A DNA stretch of 64,000 nucleotides from Flavobacterium sp. W4I14 (GCA_030817875.1 JAUSZU010000001.1:2542001-2606000), one strand, 5' to 3'; positions 26,471-35,852 are shown, counted from the first letter of the stretch. The notes: generated from the sequence alone by a model not told the origin. Program-made: numbers and translations.

Positions 26471-28651
26471 ATGAAACCTATTTCCATCTGGGCAGCAAAT
26501 GCCCAAACAGAGCTTAAACCGTTAGCAGCCGTTGCCGAGATTTCCAAATCGCTTCAGCTTTATGCTTATCTGTCAAGCGACACGTTTTGGCTGGTAAAAG
26601 AACGGCCTGACGGGAGCCGCATTGCTTTCCGCACGGCATTTTCACCATCCGGAAAGCTAGAAATTAAAAAAATCCATCATGAAGAAGGAGAAACAACGGT
26701 GAGCCTCGCCTGCTCAACAATTGTTTACCAGGTAACCGTAAAGCATGAAGCATCAAATAATTTTTTCCGTTACACCGTGATGGCAACACCGAAAGCACCA
26801 CTGCTTATCCCTTACTGGCCAAGAGACATCATCTGTTTCGATGAAAAAGGCAAAATAAAACAACAGGGCAAAATCCATACCCAGCAAAGGGGAACCCGCT
26901 CCGGAGTCCTTTTTTTTAATGACGGTGATTCTGGCTCCGTATTTTATTTTCAAAACCTAACAGCCCTTAATGATTATTGCGAAACTGCACAATGCAGTGC
27001 AGGTGGCGCTGTTGGAGGAGAATGGCCCGAAATCGGCTTCTCTTTACCAGCGACTAAGGCACCGTTAAAAAAAGGCATAAGCTATTGCCTTAGTGACGGT
27101 TTTGTGCGCCTATCGGATCAGCTTCCTTCTGCCCCCGCTGAAACTGCAATGTTGTATTTAGATCAGTTAGCGGCAACTTATATTAAACTCCCGCGACCCG
27201 AGCGTTTTTACCATGACTGGCTTGACACCGTGGAGAAAGGCCTAGCGGATTTGACATACCATAAAGGTTGCTGGACATTTGCAGGAGGCCATAGCTATCT
27301 CAACGCTTACGTAGCTGATTATAAAACGCCACCTGAGGTGATGGTTCAGCTTGCAGTATTGCTTCCCATGCTTGATTACCTGGATTGGAAAGGCGAAACC
27401 ACGCATCAGCTGGTAACTGAACTAAGGGCTGGACTCAATGCATTTTACCAGCAGGATATGGGAACAATTGTAAGATGGCTCCCATCGGCCGAAAAGAACC
27501 TGGATCATTCTGAAGAGCAGAAAAAACCCCGGGTGATGGACGCCTGGTATTTACACCATCCATTAATGAACCTTGCCCGCCTGAGCACACGTGGTGACGA
27601 AGACGCAAAAAAAATCCTGCTTGATTCCATTGATTATGCGATTAAGGTGGCTCATAAATTCAAGTATCAGTGGCCTGTATTTTATCAGATGGATACCCTT
27701 GATATTATTAAAGCAGAAACCGCAGAAGGAGAAGGTGGTGAAAAAGATGTTCCAGGTACTTATGCAGACTTAATGCTGAGAATGTGGAAAATAACTGGAG
27801 AAAAAAGGTTTTTTGAAGAAGCCAAAAAAGCAGCATCCAAATTAAAAGGCCTGAGTTTTGAGGTGTTTTACCAGGCAAACAATACTGCATTTTCTGCAGG
27901 CGCCATGCTCCGGTTGTATAAAGAAACTCAAGATAAAACGTTCTTGGAACTGAGTTATGTATGTTTGGCGGCAATTTTTGATAACGTACAGCTATGGGAA
28001 TGTGATTATGGGAAGGCAAAGAATTTTCCGACATTTTTTGGGGTTTTCCCCTTAAGGGATGCCCCTTATACTGCGGCTTACGAAGAGCAGGAAGTATATT
28101 CAGCCCTTCATGATTACCTTGCAGAAGCAGAAGGCGTGGAAATTCTTCCATCTGTAAGGTTGTTGATTGCAGAGTTCATCAGGCACATGGTAGGCCGTGT
28201 GGCCCATTATTATCCGCCTATGCTGAAAGAAGAGGTGATGGCTGAAGAAAGCAAGACAGGTGAAATCGATCGCAGGCTCTGGATTGCACTGGAAGATCTG
28301 CACGACGGTTGGGAGCAGTCTGGAGAAGTTGGACAGGAAGTTTATGGTGCAGGAATTGCATTCGGGGTAATCCCGAATCAGTATTTTAGAGTTAAAAATA
28401 AATCTTTTATCATTTTTTGCGATTATCCCATATTCAACTTTCGATGCCGGGCAAATGCGGTGTCATTAACCACAGGCGGTGATGAACGGCTAAACTGCAG
28501 GATGATTATTTTATTCCAGGGTGGAGAAAGGCCTAAAAATTTAGAAGTAAAATCCGGCCAGAAAAAAGAAAAGCACAATCCAGTGAAAAACAACCCCGAT
28601 CTGCTGGAGTATAGCATTGCAGGGAATCAAAAAGTGACTATTAATTGGTAG
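26471..28651 (+). CDS. Large protein resembling a six-hairpin glycosidase
   Basis: 726 aa, soluble, no signal peptide. The N-terminal third (about 1-215) is beta-rich. Residues 240-600 are rich in paired helices with aromatic and acidic residues (DAWYLHHPLMNLARLS, WPVFYQMDTLDII, GTYADLMLRMWKITGEK), consistent with an (alpha/alpha)6 barrel. The last 100 residues are again beta-rich. No catalytic pair could be assigned. It is convergent with a sugar-oxidation operon, which hints at carbohydrate metabolism. Confidence 0.6.
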   Translation: MKPISIWAANAQTELKPLAAVAEISKSLQLYAYLSSDTFWLVKERPDGSRIAFRTAFSPSGKLEIKKIHHEEGETTVSLACSTIVYQVTVKHEASNNFFRYTVMATPKAPLLIPYWPRDIICFDEKGKIKQQGKIHTQQRGTRSGVLFFNDGDSGSVFYFQNLTALNDYCETAQCSAGGAVGGEWPEIGFSLPATKAPLKKGISYCLSDGFVRLSDQLPSAPAETAMLYLDQLAATYIKLPRPERFYHDWLDTVEKGLADLTYHKGCWTFAGGHSYLNAYVADYKTPPEVMVQLAVLLPMLDYLDWKGETTHQLVTELRAGLNAFYQQDMGTIVRWLPSAEKNLDHSEEQKKPRVMDAWYLHHPLMNLARLSTRGDEDAKKILLDSIDYAIKVAHKFKYQWPVFYQMDTLDIIKAETAEGEGGEKDVPGTYADLMLRMWKITGEKRFFEEAKKAASKLKGLSFEVFYQANNTAFSAGAMLRLYKETQDKTFLELSYVCLAAIFDNVQLWECDYGKAKNFPTFFGVFPLRDAPYTAAYEEQEVYSALHDYLAEAEGVEILPSVRLLIAEFIRHMVGRVAHYYPPMLKEEVMAEESKTGEIDRRLWIALEDLHDGWEQSGEVGQEVYGAGIAFGVIPNQYFRVKNKSFIIFCDYPIFNFRCRANAVSLTTGGDERLNCRMIILFQGGERPKNLEVKSGQKKEKHNPVKNNPDLLEYSIAGNQKVTINW

Positions 28652-28734
28652 GCTAAGAGATGGCTGCAGCACGCTGATCGATCATCACAGGGTGCTGGCC
28701 AACTGAAATAATAATAAGATCGCTATAAAAGGCA

Positions 28735-29799
28735 TTATATTTTCAGCGCAACAAATACCGCACCGGATTCTTTTTTATGCTGAGCGGTTTCGAAGGCTTC
28801 GTTAATCTGATCCAACGAAAAAGAGTGGGTAATCATTTTTTTCGCGTTGATTTTTCCTTTGGCCAGAAGATCCAGACATACCGCCATTTCAGGGTAGATA
28901 TCCCAAAAGCCATAACTTGCACTGGGAATAATGGTAATGCCTGATTTTTGCAACTGCTGCCAATCCATTTCTATGCTGGTGCTGCCCGATTCAAAACCAC
29001 CCACAATAATTACCTTGCCCCCTATACGGGTGAAAGAAACTGCCTGAGGAAGTGTAGTTGACATTGAAGGTCCTCCGGCGCATTCAAAGGTAATATCTGC
29101 TCCTCTCCCATCTGTAAAAGCTTTCAAGCGCTCAAGCCCATCTTCAACTTCTGTGTTCACCACTTCATCTGCGCCAAGCTCCTTGGCCAGTTGCAGTGCA
29201 CTTGGAACAATGTCAAAGAGGATCACATCTGCGCCCGATGCTTTTGCAAGCTGCAGTTGTGCCAGTCCTATTGGTCCACCACCTATAACGGCCACTTTGT
29301 CGTTAATATGCAATCCGCTTAACTGTTGCGCATGCAAACTCACTGCGAAAGTATCAAGAAGCGTTGCCTCTTCATCGCTCACATGATCGGGCAGAATATG
29401 AAACTTTGTTGCCGGACCAATAAGGTATTCAGCAAAGGCTCTGGATATGGTTTCCATCCTCACCTTATATAAGTTTGGACAGAGGTTGTACTGCTGAATG
29501 CGGCACCATTCACAGTCGCCATCACCCAAAAGCGTTTCGACTACAACCCTATCGCCTGGTTTTACGTTTTTCACGGCAGAACCTACTTCCACTACCTCGG
29601 CGGCAAGTTCATGGCCCATAATTTTACATTCCAGGTCGGGTTCATGTTTCTTCCAATGCCGCAGATCCGTTCCGCATATGCCCGAAACTTTGATACGTGC
29701 CAGCACCCAATCTGGCGCAGGTATTTCTACCCGGTCTACTTCCTGAACCTGAAAGGTACCATCCGACTTTTTCAACGCCGCTTTCATTTTATTGCTCAT
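28735..29799 (-). CDS. Zinc-dependent medium-chain alcohol dehydrogenase
   Basis: 354 aa. Catalytic-zinc ligands appear in GICGTDLRHWK (Cys) and MGHELAAEV (His). The NAD-binding Rossmann motif VIGGGPIGLAQL is near residues 172-183. The structural-zinc loop GDGDCEWCRIQQYNLC shows only three cysteines where the family usually has four. Sequence style is that of sorbitol/threonine dehydrogenases. It is the third gene of a three-gene operon with an SDR enzyme and a lactonase. Confidence 0.93.
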   Translation of the reverse strand: MSNKMKAALKKSDGTFQVQEVDRVEIPAPDWVLARIKVSGICGTDLRHWKKHEPDLECKIMGHELAAEVVEVGSAVKNVKPGDRVVVETLLGDGDCEWCRIQQYNLCPNLYKVRMETISRAFAEYLIGPATKFHILPDHVSDEEATLLDTFAVSLHAQQLSGLHINDKVAVIGGGPIGLAQLQLAKASGADVILFDIVPSALQLAKELGADEVVNTEVEDGLERLKAFTDGRGADITFECAGGPSMSTTLPQAVSFTRIGGKVIIVGGFESGSTSIEMDWQQLQKSGITIIPSASYGFWDIYPEMAVCLDLLAKGKINAKKMITHSFSLDQINEAFETAQHKKESGAVFVALKI

Positions 29800-29829
29800 T
29801 CTGTTAAATTATAATTTAAGATACATTAG

Positions 29830-30915
29830 CTAATTATCATCTGTCGATATCTCTACAAACTGCAGGCTGGTAGGTGCGTTTACCTGAGCGGCCAACCCGC
29901 GATAGCTTAGTTTTCCATTTTGAGGGGAGATCTCAAAAGAGGTAACTGAATTTCCCTTCTCATTGGCAGCAAAAAGATAGTTTCCGGAAGGATCGATTGC
30001 GAGGTAGCGGGGCCCTTTGGCACCGGAAGGTATTCTCTGGATTTCCTTTAAGGCGCCAGTGTGTTCATTGATCTCAAAGATGATAATCTCATCTGCATCG
30101 CCACGGTTGCTGGCATAAAGATACCTGCCGCTACGGTCGATTTTTATATCAGCAGCTTCGCGTCCGTTTGGTACCAGATTATTCGCTACCGTATACCTGA
30201 AGATCCATTTATCCGGCTGCTCTTTTTCAAACACGAAAATATCTGCGCTGAGTTCGCAGATTACGTAGAACCACAATCCGGTAGGATGTAAAGCCATAAC
30301 CCTCGGTCCAGAGCCGCCAGGCAGTGAAATAAAGGGAGGGTCTGCAAAAACGAGGGGCTGTCCAGCTAAGGGATCGTAGCGGCAGACATAAACCTTATCA
30401 GTACCCAGGTCTGCTATAAGAAGCATCCCCCGATCAGGTAGAAAAAGCGAACTGTGAACATGCGATGTTTCCTGACGATCATGAACCGGTCCTGAGCCGC
30501 TAAATTCTAGGAGTTGTAAAGGGTCTGACAGTTTCCCCCATTCATCAAAGGATAGCACGGCCAAACTCCCGCCCCCATAATTGGCAGAAACAGCAAATTT
30601 ACCTTGCCAGTTAACCGAGATATGGCAGGCCCCCGAACCTTTGTATCTTACTTCGCTGATGAGGACCGGCTTCGCTCCCGGGATCACCTGGAAAGTGGCC
30701 ATAGCCGAATAATCGCCTTTTTTAGTCTCACTGATGGCAAACAAAAAACGCCCGCTTCGATCTGGAACGATGAAAGAAGGATTTTCTATCCCAAAAACCG
30801 AATCCAACAAACTCAGTGTACCATCAGCGTTGTTAAAAGCATACCGAAAAATGGATTCCTGATCTGCCGCGGCATAGCTACCAACCAGAAGATGAGTGTG
30901 TATCCTGCTTCCCAT
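29830..30915 (-). CDS. Lactonase of the 6-phosphogluconolactonase beta-propeller family
   Basis: 361 aa seven-bladed propeller of the YbhE/Pgl2-type (PF10282). Repeated strands include FIVPDRSGRFLFAISE, HVHSSLFLPDRGMLLIADLG, ADIKIDRSGRYLYASNRGDA and LAIDPSGNYLFAANEKGNSV. Family members hydrolyse sugar lactones. It lies between an SDR enzyme (upstream) and a zinc ADH (downstream), which fits oxidation of a sugar to a lactone and its opening (inference). No signal peptide is seen. Confidence 0.9.
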   Translation of the reverse strand: MGSRIHTHLLVGSYAAADQESIFRYAFNNADGTLSLLDSVFGIENPSFIVPDRSGRFLFAISETKKGDYSAMATFQVIPGAKPVLISEVRYKGSGACHISVNWQGKFAVSANYGGGSLAVLSFDEWGKLSDPLQLLEFSGSGPVHDRQETSHVHSSLFLPDRGMLLIADLGTDKVYVCRYDPLAGQPLVFADPPFISLPGGSGPRVMALHPTGLWFYVICELSADIFVFEKEQPDKWIFRYTVANNLVPNGREAADIKIDRSGRYLYASNRGDADEIIIFEINEHTGALKEIQRIPSGAKGPRYLAIDPSGNYLFAANEKGNSVTSFEISPQNGKLSYRGLAAQVNAPTSLQFVEISTDDN

Positions 30916-30932
30916 ATCTGTTAATTAAATAT

Positions 30933-31688
30933 TTAAATAATCTGCAAGCTTGGGCGGATTTTCAAATTAACCACATCACATGCCGGCGGCTGAGCAATAC
31001 AGAAGGCTACGGCCCAGGCAATATCTTCTGCCCGGAGCATTTCTTGATTTCTGATCTGTTCTTGTTTTTCCTCAAAACTGGCCTCCTGCATATCGGTATC
31101 AACTGCCCCAGGTTCAATAAGGGAAATCTTAATGCCCAGGGGATTAACTTCTTTACGCAGCGATTCTGAAAATCCCTGAATTGCCGCTTTGGTGGCAACA
31201 TAAACAGCACTACTTTCTTCCCTTACATCAGCGCTCATCGAGCCGATATTGATAATCTGGCCGAAGCCCTGTTCTTTGAACCTTACAATCGCCTCTTTGC
31301 TACAGGCCATGTAGGCCAATAAATTAGTGTCCAGAATATACTGCCAATCTTCGTAGCCTCCTTCAAGTATACTTCCATACCCCAGGGCGGCGTTGTTGAT
31401 TAATACATCCAGCCCGCCCAGTTGTTGATCGGCTGCTTTAAAAAGTCGCTCAATACCTTCTTCAGCGGAAAGATCAACAGCAATACCAAAACTGTTTAAT
31501 CTGTTTTTCGCCGCAATTGCCTCCAGCGTTTCATCTATCTGCTCCTGATGCCGACCACAAATAATACACTGGGCACCTAACGAACCGAGTAAAATCGCTG
31601 TTGCCCTTCCAATGCCCCTGCTGCCACCAGTAATCATAATTTTTTTGCCTAAAAAGGCACTGCTGAAATAAGAATTAAAATCTTCCAT
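30933..31688 (-). CDS. SDR-family oxidoreductase
   Basis: 251 aa short-chain dehydrogenase: TGGSRGIGRATAIL (TGxxxGxG, about 19-32), NNAALGYG (about 98-105), catalytic Ser in IINIGSMSADV, and Tyr-x-x-x-Lys in YVATKAAI (near residue 162). Substrate unknown. First gene of the SDR-lactonase-ADH operon; 17 bases separate it from the lactonase start. Confidence 0.93.
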   Translation of the reverse strand: MEDFNSYFSSAFLGKKIMITGGSRGIGRATAILLGSLGAQCIICGRHQEQIDETLEAIAAKNRLNSFGIAVDLSAEEGIERLFKAADQQLGGLDVLINNAALGYGSILEGGYEDWQYILDTNLLAYMACSKEAIVRFKEQGFGQIINIGSMSADVREESSAVYVATKAAIQGFSESLRKEVNPLGIKISLIEPGAVDTDMQEASFEEKQEQIRNQEMLRAEDIAWAVAFCIAQPPACDVVNLKIRPSLQII

Positions 31689-32171
31689 AGTTTTTATTTA
31701 ATTGTTAACAAATACTTTATCAGAGATTTGCTGAAGGATGCTACCCAGAATAAACCGATCTAGGAAATACTTCCAGGCACTCAGGATGCAACCAATTCCC
31801 CGAAGAATAATCCACAGGTTCTTTTCCGGTTCCTGCCTGTCATTCAGCTTTTTTTTTATTTAAACCCATTAGCGTCTGTATATTTTTACCCCATTGTCTC
31901 TCTATACTATTAACCTGCCCGAGGCTAGTTTGTTGAGACAGAAACTACCTGTTTTGTATGTGGTTAATACCGTAACTTCTGTAACCGCCCTAACACTTTA
32001 ACCATTTTGGATCATCCATTTTTATAAAAAAGCCATCCTGCACGTTGAAATACGGGGGCTTTTTTGCTGAAAGTACCCATTTTATGCTTCTATAAAACCG
32101 AAATTCCTGAGGAGCTGTTGAGCATTTAAATCAGCTCAAACAAAGGTTATAGCAGGATCAATTGTAAAAAC
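31689..32171. other. Intergenic region with orphan terminator
   Basis: No protein gene is evident here. A plus-strand intrinsic terminator (32026-32065) is not preceded by any gene on that strand, so a small RNA may end there. Nothing else was recognised. Confidence 0.35.
32026..32065 (+). terminator. Orphan intrinsic terminator
   Basis: AAAAAAGCC pairs with GGCTTTTTT around a 22-nt middle, with a T-run on the plus strand. No open frame lies upstream on the plus strand within 300 bases. The stem is short and partly A-T. Confidence 0.5.
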
Positions 32172-32867
32172 ATGAAAAAAGAAGAAATACATTGGGGTGA
32201 CTGGCACCGCATCCTTATAGGCACTGCACCCGCAGAATTTTTACTGGAAGTGCTCATCAGGACAATTATCATTTATCTGTTTCTACTGGTAACCCTCAGG
32301 CTGATGGGCAAGAGAATGGGCGGACAGCTGACGATTTCGGAGCTTGCGGTAATGCTTACGCTGGGTGCAATCGTGTCTGTGCCCATGCAAATACCAGACA
32401 AAGGTTTGTTACAGGGAATTCTGGTGCTTTTTTGTGCTTTTGCTTTTCAACGTGGTATCACTTATCTAGCCGCCAAAAACCATAAAATAGAGCTCCTCAC
32501 CCAAGGCAGCGAATCGTTATTGATCAAAGACGGGGTAATGCTCGCTACCAAACTCAACAGTATGAAAATCTCTCGGGAGCAGTTGCTTGCTGTGCTGAGA
32601 AACCAGCATATATACAATTTGGGCGAGGTTCAAAGGGTTTATCTGGAAGCCTGTGGTATTTTTTCTGTTTTTAAATACGACCAGCCGAAACCTGGATTAA
32701 GCCTGGTCCCTCCTGCTGATGGCAAGGCGGGACAGGAATTTAATAGAGTTGGGGAATCTATAATCTGCCTGGAGTGCGGAAATCCTGTCCCTGAACAATC
32801 AGGTAATGAAAAAAACTGTAAAAATTGCCACTCAGAAAACTGGGGTCAGGCTGTTATCGCAAAATGA
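32172..32867 (+). CDS. DUF421 membrane protein with C-terminal zinc ribbon (1)
   Basis: 231 aa. Two or three N-terminal helices (LIRTIIIYLFLLVTLRLMGK) precede the YetF-type cytoplasmic domain (DGVMLATKLNSMKISREQLL). The last 35 residues add a zinc-ribbon-like module: CLECG followed by CKNC, ending EENW-like (SENWGQ). DUF421 proteins (YetF) are membrane proteins of unclear function, and the added ribbon is not part of the usual family. The next gene overlaps it by ATGA and encodes a paralogue with the same layout. Confidence 0.85.
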   Translation: MKKEEIHWGDWHRILIGTAPAEFLLEVLIRTIIIYLFLLVTLRLMGKRMGGQLTISELAVMLTLGAIVSVPMQIPDKGLLQGILVLFCAFAFQRGITYLAAKNHKIELLTQGSESLLIKDGVMLATKLNSMKISREQLLAVLRNQHIYNLGEVQRVYLEACGIFSVFKYDQPKPGLSLVPPADGKAGQEFNRVGESIICLECGNPVPEQSGNEKNCKNCHSENWGQAVIAK

Positions 32868-33568
32868 TTATGAAAGAATACGAAATCAAACTAACTGACA
32901 TTCAACGCATCCTTCAGGGTGAAGTTCCGTTTCATTTTTTTATTGAGGTTATCCTCCGCACTGCAGTTATATACCTGATCCTGATGGTATCGATGAGATT
33001 GATGGGCAAACGGATGTCTTCTCAACTAAGCCGTAACGAGATGGCCGCGGTAGCATCGCTCGCCGCCGCCATCGGAGTGCCATTGATGAATCCCGACAGA
33101 GGCCTGCTGCCTGCAGTAGTTATAGCAATGGTGATTGTCACGCTTCAGCTATTAATTGCCAAAATTGCTACAAAGAGTAAAAAGTTCGAATCGTTAACAC
33201 AGGATAAATACAATATTTTAGTTAAGGATGGCGTGCTGAACCATAAAGCTATGATACTAACCCGTATTACAAGAGACAGAGTACTTTCACAGTTAAGGTC
33301 ACAGGGAATTAGCCACCTTGGAATGGTTAAGCGCCTGTACTTTGAAGCCAGCGGAACCTTTAGCCTGCTTCAGCAATCACAACCAGTGCCCGGGCTATCC
33401 TCAATTCCTGAGTGGGACCGGGAAATGTCAGCTAAAATCCATCAGCAAAGTACACACAAAGTCTGTAAATTCTGCGGCAATTACCATACCGGAGCAAAGG
33501 ACAATAAATGCGGAAACTGCGGAAAAGATACCTGGGTTTATGCGGTAAGTAACCTCAATAATCATTAA
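32864..33568 (+). CDS. DUF421 membrane protein with C-terminal zinc ribbon (2)
   Basis: 234 aa if started at the overlapping ATGA at 32864 (or 32870). It parallels the previous protein: LRTAVIYLILMVSMRLMGKR, a DKYNILVKDGVLNHKAM segment, and a C-terminal ribbon with CKFCG and CGNCG. The order and spacing of domains show a tandem duplication. Probably they work together in one complex (inference). Confidence 0.85.
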   Translation: MIMKEYEIKLTDIQRILQGEVPFHFFIEVILRTAVIYLILMVSMRLMGKRMSSQLSRNEMAAVASLAAAIGVPLMNPDRGLLPAVVIAMVIVTLQLLIAKIATKSKKFESLTQDKYNILVKDGVLNHKAMILTRITRDRVLSQLRSQGISHLGMVKRLYFEASGTFSLLQQSQPVPGLSSIPEWDREMSAKIHQQSTHKVCKFCGNYHTGAKDNKCGNCGKDTWVYAVSNLNNH

Positions 33569-33599
33569 AACTGATTACATGTAAATTTCAGCTAATATT

Positions 33600-33735
33600 A
33601 TTGAAATTAACGCTCGATGTCATCTCGACTGGAGCAACGCATAGTCTTCCAAAGGAGTTCCTTTTGAGGAGAGATCTTTGGAATAGATTAAAAGATCTCT
33701 TCCCGAACCTTCGGGATCGAGATGACGATTCATTC
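33600..33735. repeat. Interspersed palindromic repeat (GTCATCTCGA type)
   Basis: Outer arms GTCATCTCGA and TCGAGATGAC frame an inner hairpin GAGAGATCTTT...AAAGATCTC. Elements with exactly this border sequence and an internal AGATCT pair are a well-known kind of intergenic repeat in Sphingobacteriaceae and relatives. The loop carries AGTCTTCC and CCCGAACC. It ends up in 463 bases of DNA without a gene (33569-34031). Confidence 0.65.
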
Positions 33736-34031
33736 ATTGTAAAACGATCATCCAGCCACTTTGTTTTTGGCTAATGCTAACTTCTGAAAGATTCCCAATA
33801 GAAAGGCGCCTCACAGCAATGAGGATATCACGAGGTGATTCATCCCCTAAAATCATTAATTGATTTTATAAAATAAATTATCCCGATAAGTTCCAGAGAA
33901 GATACCCGCATCCAAATGGATCATACGAATAAATACGGAACAAATTCAGGAATTTATCGGCTTCTTTCGGGTATTTCACCCCTAAACCAGCGCAATAAAA
34001 AAAAGGTTATCAATAGAAAGAAAGGTAAATT

Positions 34032-34553
34032 ATGAAAACACTAAAAACACTGATTATCGTAATGCTTACGATAGTAAGCTTACAAGCCTGTAAAAAGGAC
34101 AACGATGAAAATTACGCGATGGACAACCAGTCTTTTGTAACTCAGGCCTCGAGCAGTAACAGTTTCGAGGTGCAGGCAGGCGCAATAGCCATACAAAAAG
34201 CACAAAACGCTGCGGTAAAACATTATGGTGAGCACATGACAACAGATCATACCGCCGTAGGAAACGAAATGAAATCGCTTGCGGCGGCAAAAGGATGGAC
34301 TATAGCAACTGCATTACAGCCCAAGGAGCAGGCAAACCTTAATAAGCTGAACAGCACAGATCCATCAATATTCGACAGGGAGTTTATGAAGATAATGGTT
34401 GCCTCCCATCAGGACGCAATTACGTTGTTTTCTAACGCGGCTGGTAATATGGGTGTTTATGATGCAGACCTAAGATCATTTGCCGGAGCGAAGCTGCCTT
34501 CACTTAAAACCCATCTCGAGGAAGCGGTGAATCTACAGGCCCAGATCAAATAG
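34032..34553 (+). CDS. DUF4142 lipoprotein
   Basis: 173 aa. The signal peptide ends SLQACKK (lipobox). The rest is all-alpha, with the DUF4142 pattern: FVTQASSSNSFEVQAGAIAI, KHYGEHMTTDHTAVGNEM and SHQDAITLFSNAA. The family is a ferritin-like helical domain, periplasmic or outer-membrane, with no known reaction but frequent in stress islands. First of several genes on the plus strand here. Confidence 0.9.
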   Translation: MKTLKTLIIVMLTIVSLQACKKDNDENYAMDNQSFVTQASSSNSFEVQAGAIAIQKAQNAAVKHYGEHMTTDHTAVGNEMKSLAAAKGWTIATALQPKEQANLNKLNSTDPSIFDREFMKIMVASHQDAITLFSNAAGNMGVYDADLRSFAGAKLPSLKTHLEEAVNLQAQIK

Positions 34554-34616
34554 CCAGACCAACCAACCGGCTGTTGAGCAGCTGAAATGTATCAATCATA
34601 ATATCAAAATACCAAG

Positions 34617-34808
34617 ATGAAAGACAGTAAAAAAACTAAACACGGGCTGGAAGATGAGCCCCTTGGCAATGAAGATCAGAAAGCCGAAGACGGACCTCAG
34701 TCATTTGAAGACAAGCGACCTGCCGATCTGGAAATCCCAAAAGGGGATCATCCAAATACAGATACCAGCCGTAACCCATCCGATTGGAAAAAAGAGCTGG
34801 GCGAATAA
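34617..34808 (+). CDS. Small hydrophilic, disordered protein
   Basis: 63 aa, almost entirely charged and polar (LEDEPLGNEDQKAEDGPQ), ending DWKKELGE. No family recognised. Located between DUF4142 and manganese catalase on the same strand. Confidence 0.6.
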   Translation: MKDSKKTKHGLEDEPLGNEDQKAEDGPQSFEDKRPADLEIPKGDHPNTDTSRNPSDWKKELGE

Positions 34809-34885
34809 CAAATAATACGGGCTGCAGCCAAATTAGCAGATTACAGGTGCAGCTCCGCAAGTATAAATAACTAACAAAATCAATT

Positions 34886-35836
34886 ATGTTCCATCATTCA
34901 AAAGACCTACAATTTAATGCAAGGGTATCCAAACCCGATCCTGCATTTGCAAACATCCTGCTAGAACAGTTCGGTGGCGAAAATGGAGAACTCGCAGCTG
35001 CTATGCAGTATTTTACACAGGCATTTAATGCTAAACAGCCCTATCCGGACAAATACGACATGCTTATGGATATTGCAACAGAGGAGTTTTCGCACCTTGA
35101 AATAGTGGGTGCAACTATTCAGATGCTGCTTAAGGGCGTTAACGGAGAATTGAAAAGAGCTGCAGACTCTTCTGAAATTATGCAGGTGCTGGAAGGTAAA
35201 GCTGCGATGGAAGATATTATCCATAGTGCCCTCACAGCAAATCCACAGTTCCCGATCATTACCGGAGGTGGGCCAACACTTCGCAACAGCCAGGGTATTC
35301 CATGGTGTGCTTCTTATATCCATTCTAATGGCGATTTAACCGTAGACCTTAGAAGCAACCTCGCATCAGAATCGAGGGCCAAGCTGGTGTATGAGCACCT
35401 GATGAAATTTACAACAGATCCTTATGTAAAAGATACACTTTCCTTTTTGATGACAAGGGAGATTGCACATTACAAAATGTTCGAAGCCGCCCTGGAAACA
35501 ATACAGCCGAATTTCCCGCCGGGCGTTTTACAATCAGATCCAAGGTTTACCCAGCAATACTTTAACCTTTCTACGCCGACAAGCTCAAGAGGGCCCTGGA
35601 ACCAGGGAAATATGCCAAAGATGGATAAAGAATGGGAATACATATCCGATCCGGCAGCCTATGTTAAAACAACATCAGGTCTCAGCGCTGAGGATATCAA
35701 TCTTAACACAGAAATTGAGGAGGCAAATGCATTGAGTATTCAACTGGGTGAAATCCGGAGCCTGGAAGTCAAATCTTCAGAACCTGAAGGAACCGCAACA
35801 TGGAGCGATTACAATCCTGGATTAACATCCATTTGA
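34886..35836 (+). CDS. Manganese catalase
   Basis: 316 aa non-haem catalase. It breaks down hydrogen peroxide with a di-manganese site in a four-helix bundle. E35 in NGELAAAMQYF, E66/E67 and H70 in ATEEFSHLEIVG (residues 64-75) and the later FLMTREIAHYKMF give the expected Glu/His ligands. Length and the tail after about 270 match the family. No signal peptide. Its neighbours are small hydrophilic proteins. Confidence 0.95.
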   Translation: MFHHSKDLQFNARVSKPDPAFANILLEQFGGENGELAAAMQYFTQAFNAKQPYPDKYDMLMDIATEEFSHLEIVGATIQMLLKGVNGELKRAADSSEIMQVLEGKAAMEDIIHSALTANPQFPIITGGGPTLRNSQGIPWCASYIHSNGDLTVDLRSNLASESRAKLVYEHLMKFTTDPYVKDTLSFLMTREIAHYKMFEAALETIQPNFPPGVLQSDPRFTQQYFNLSTPTSSRGPWNQGNMPKMDKEWEYISDPAAYVKTTSGLSAEDINLNTEIEEANALSIQLGEIRSLEVKSSEPEGTATWSDYNPGLTSI

Positions 35837-35852
35837 CATGGCAAGTACTGAA

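Noticed and set aside
28655-28735. CAGCAC...GTGCTG hairpin between convergent genes
   Set aside because: Only a 6-bp stem with a long loop and no T-run; too weak to call.
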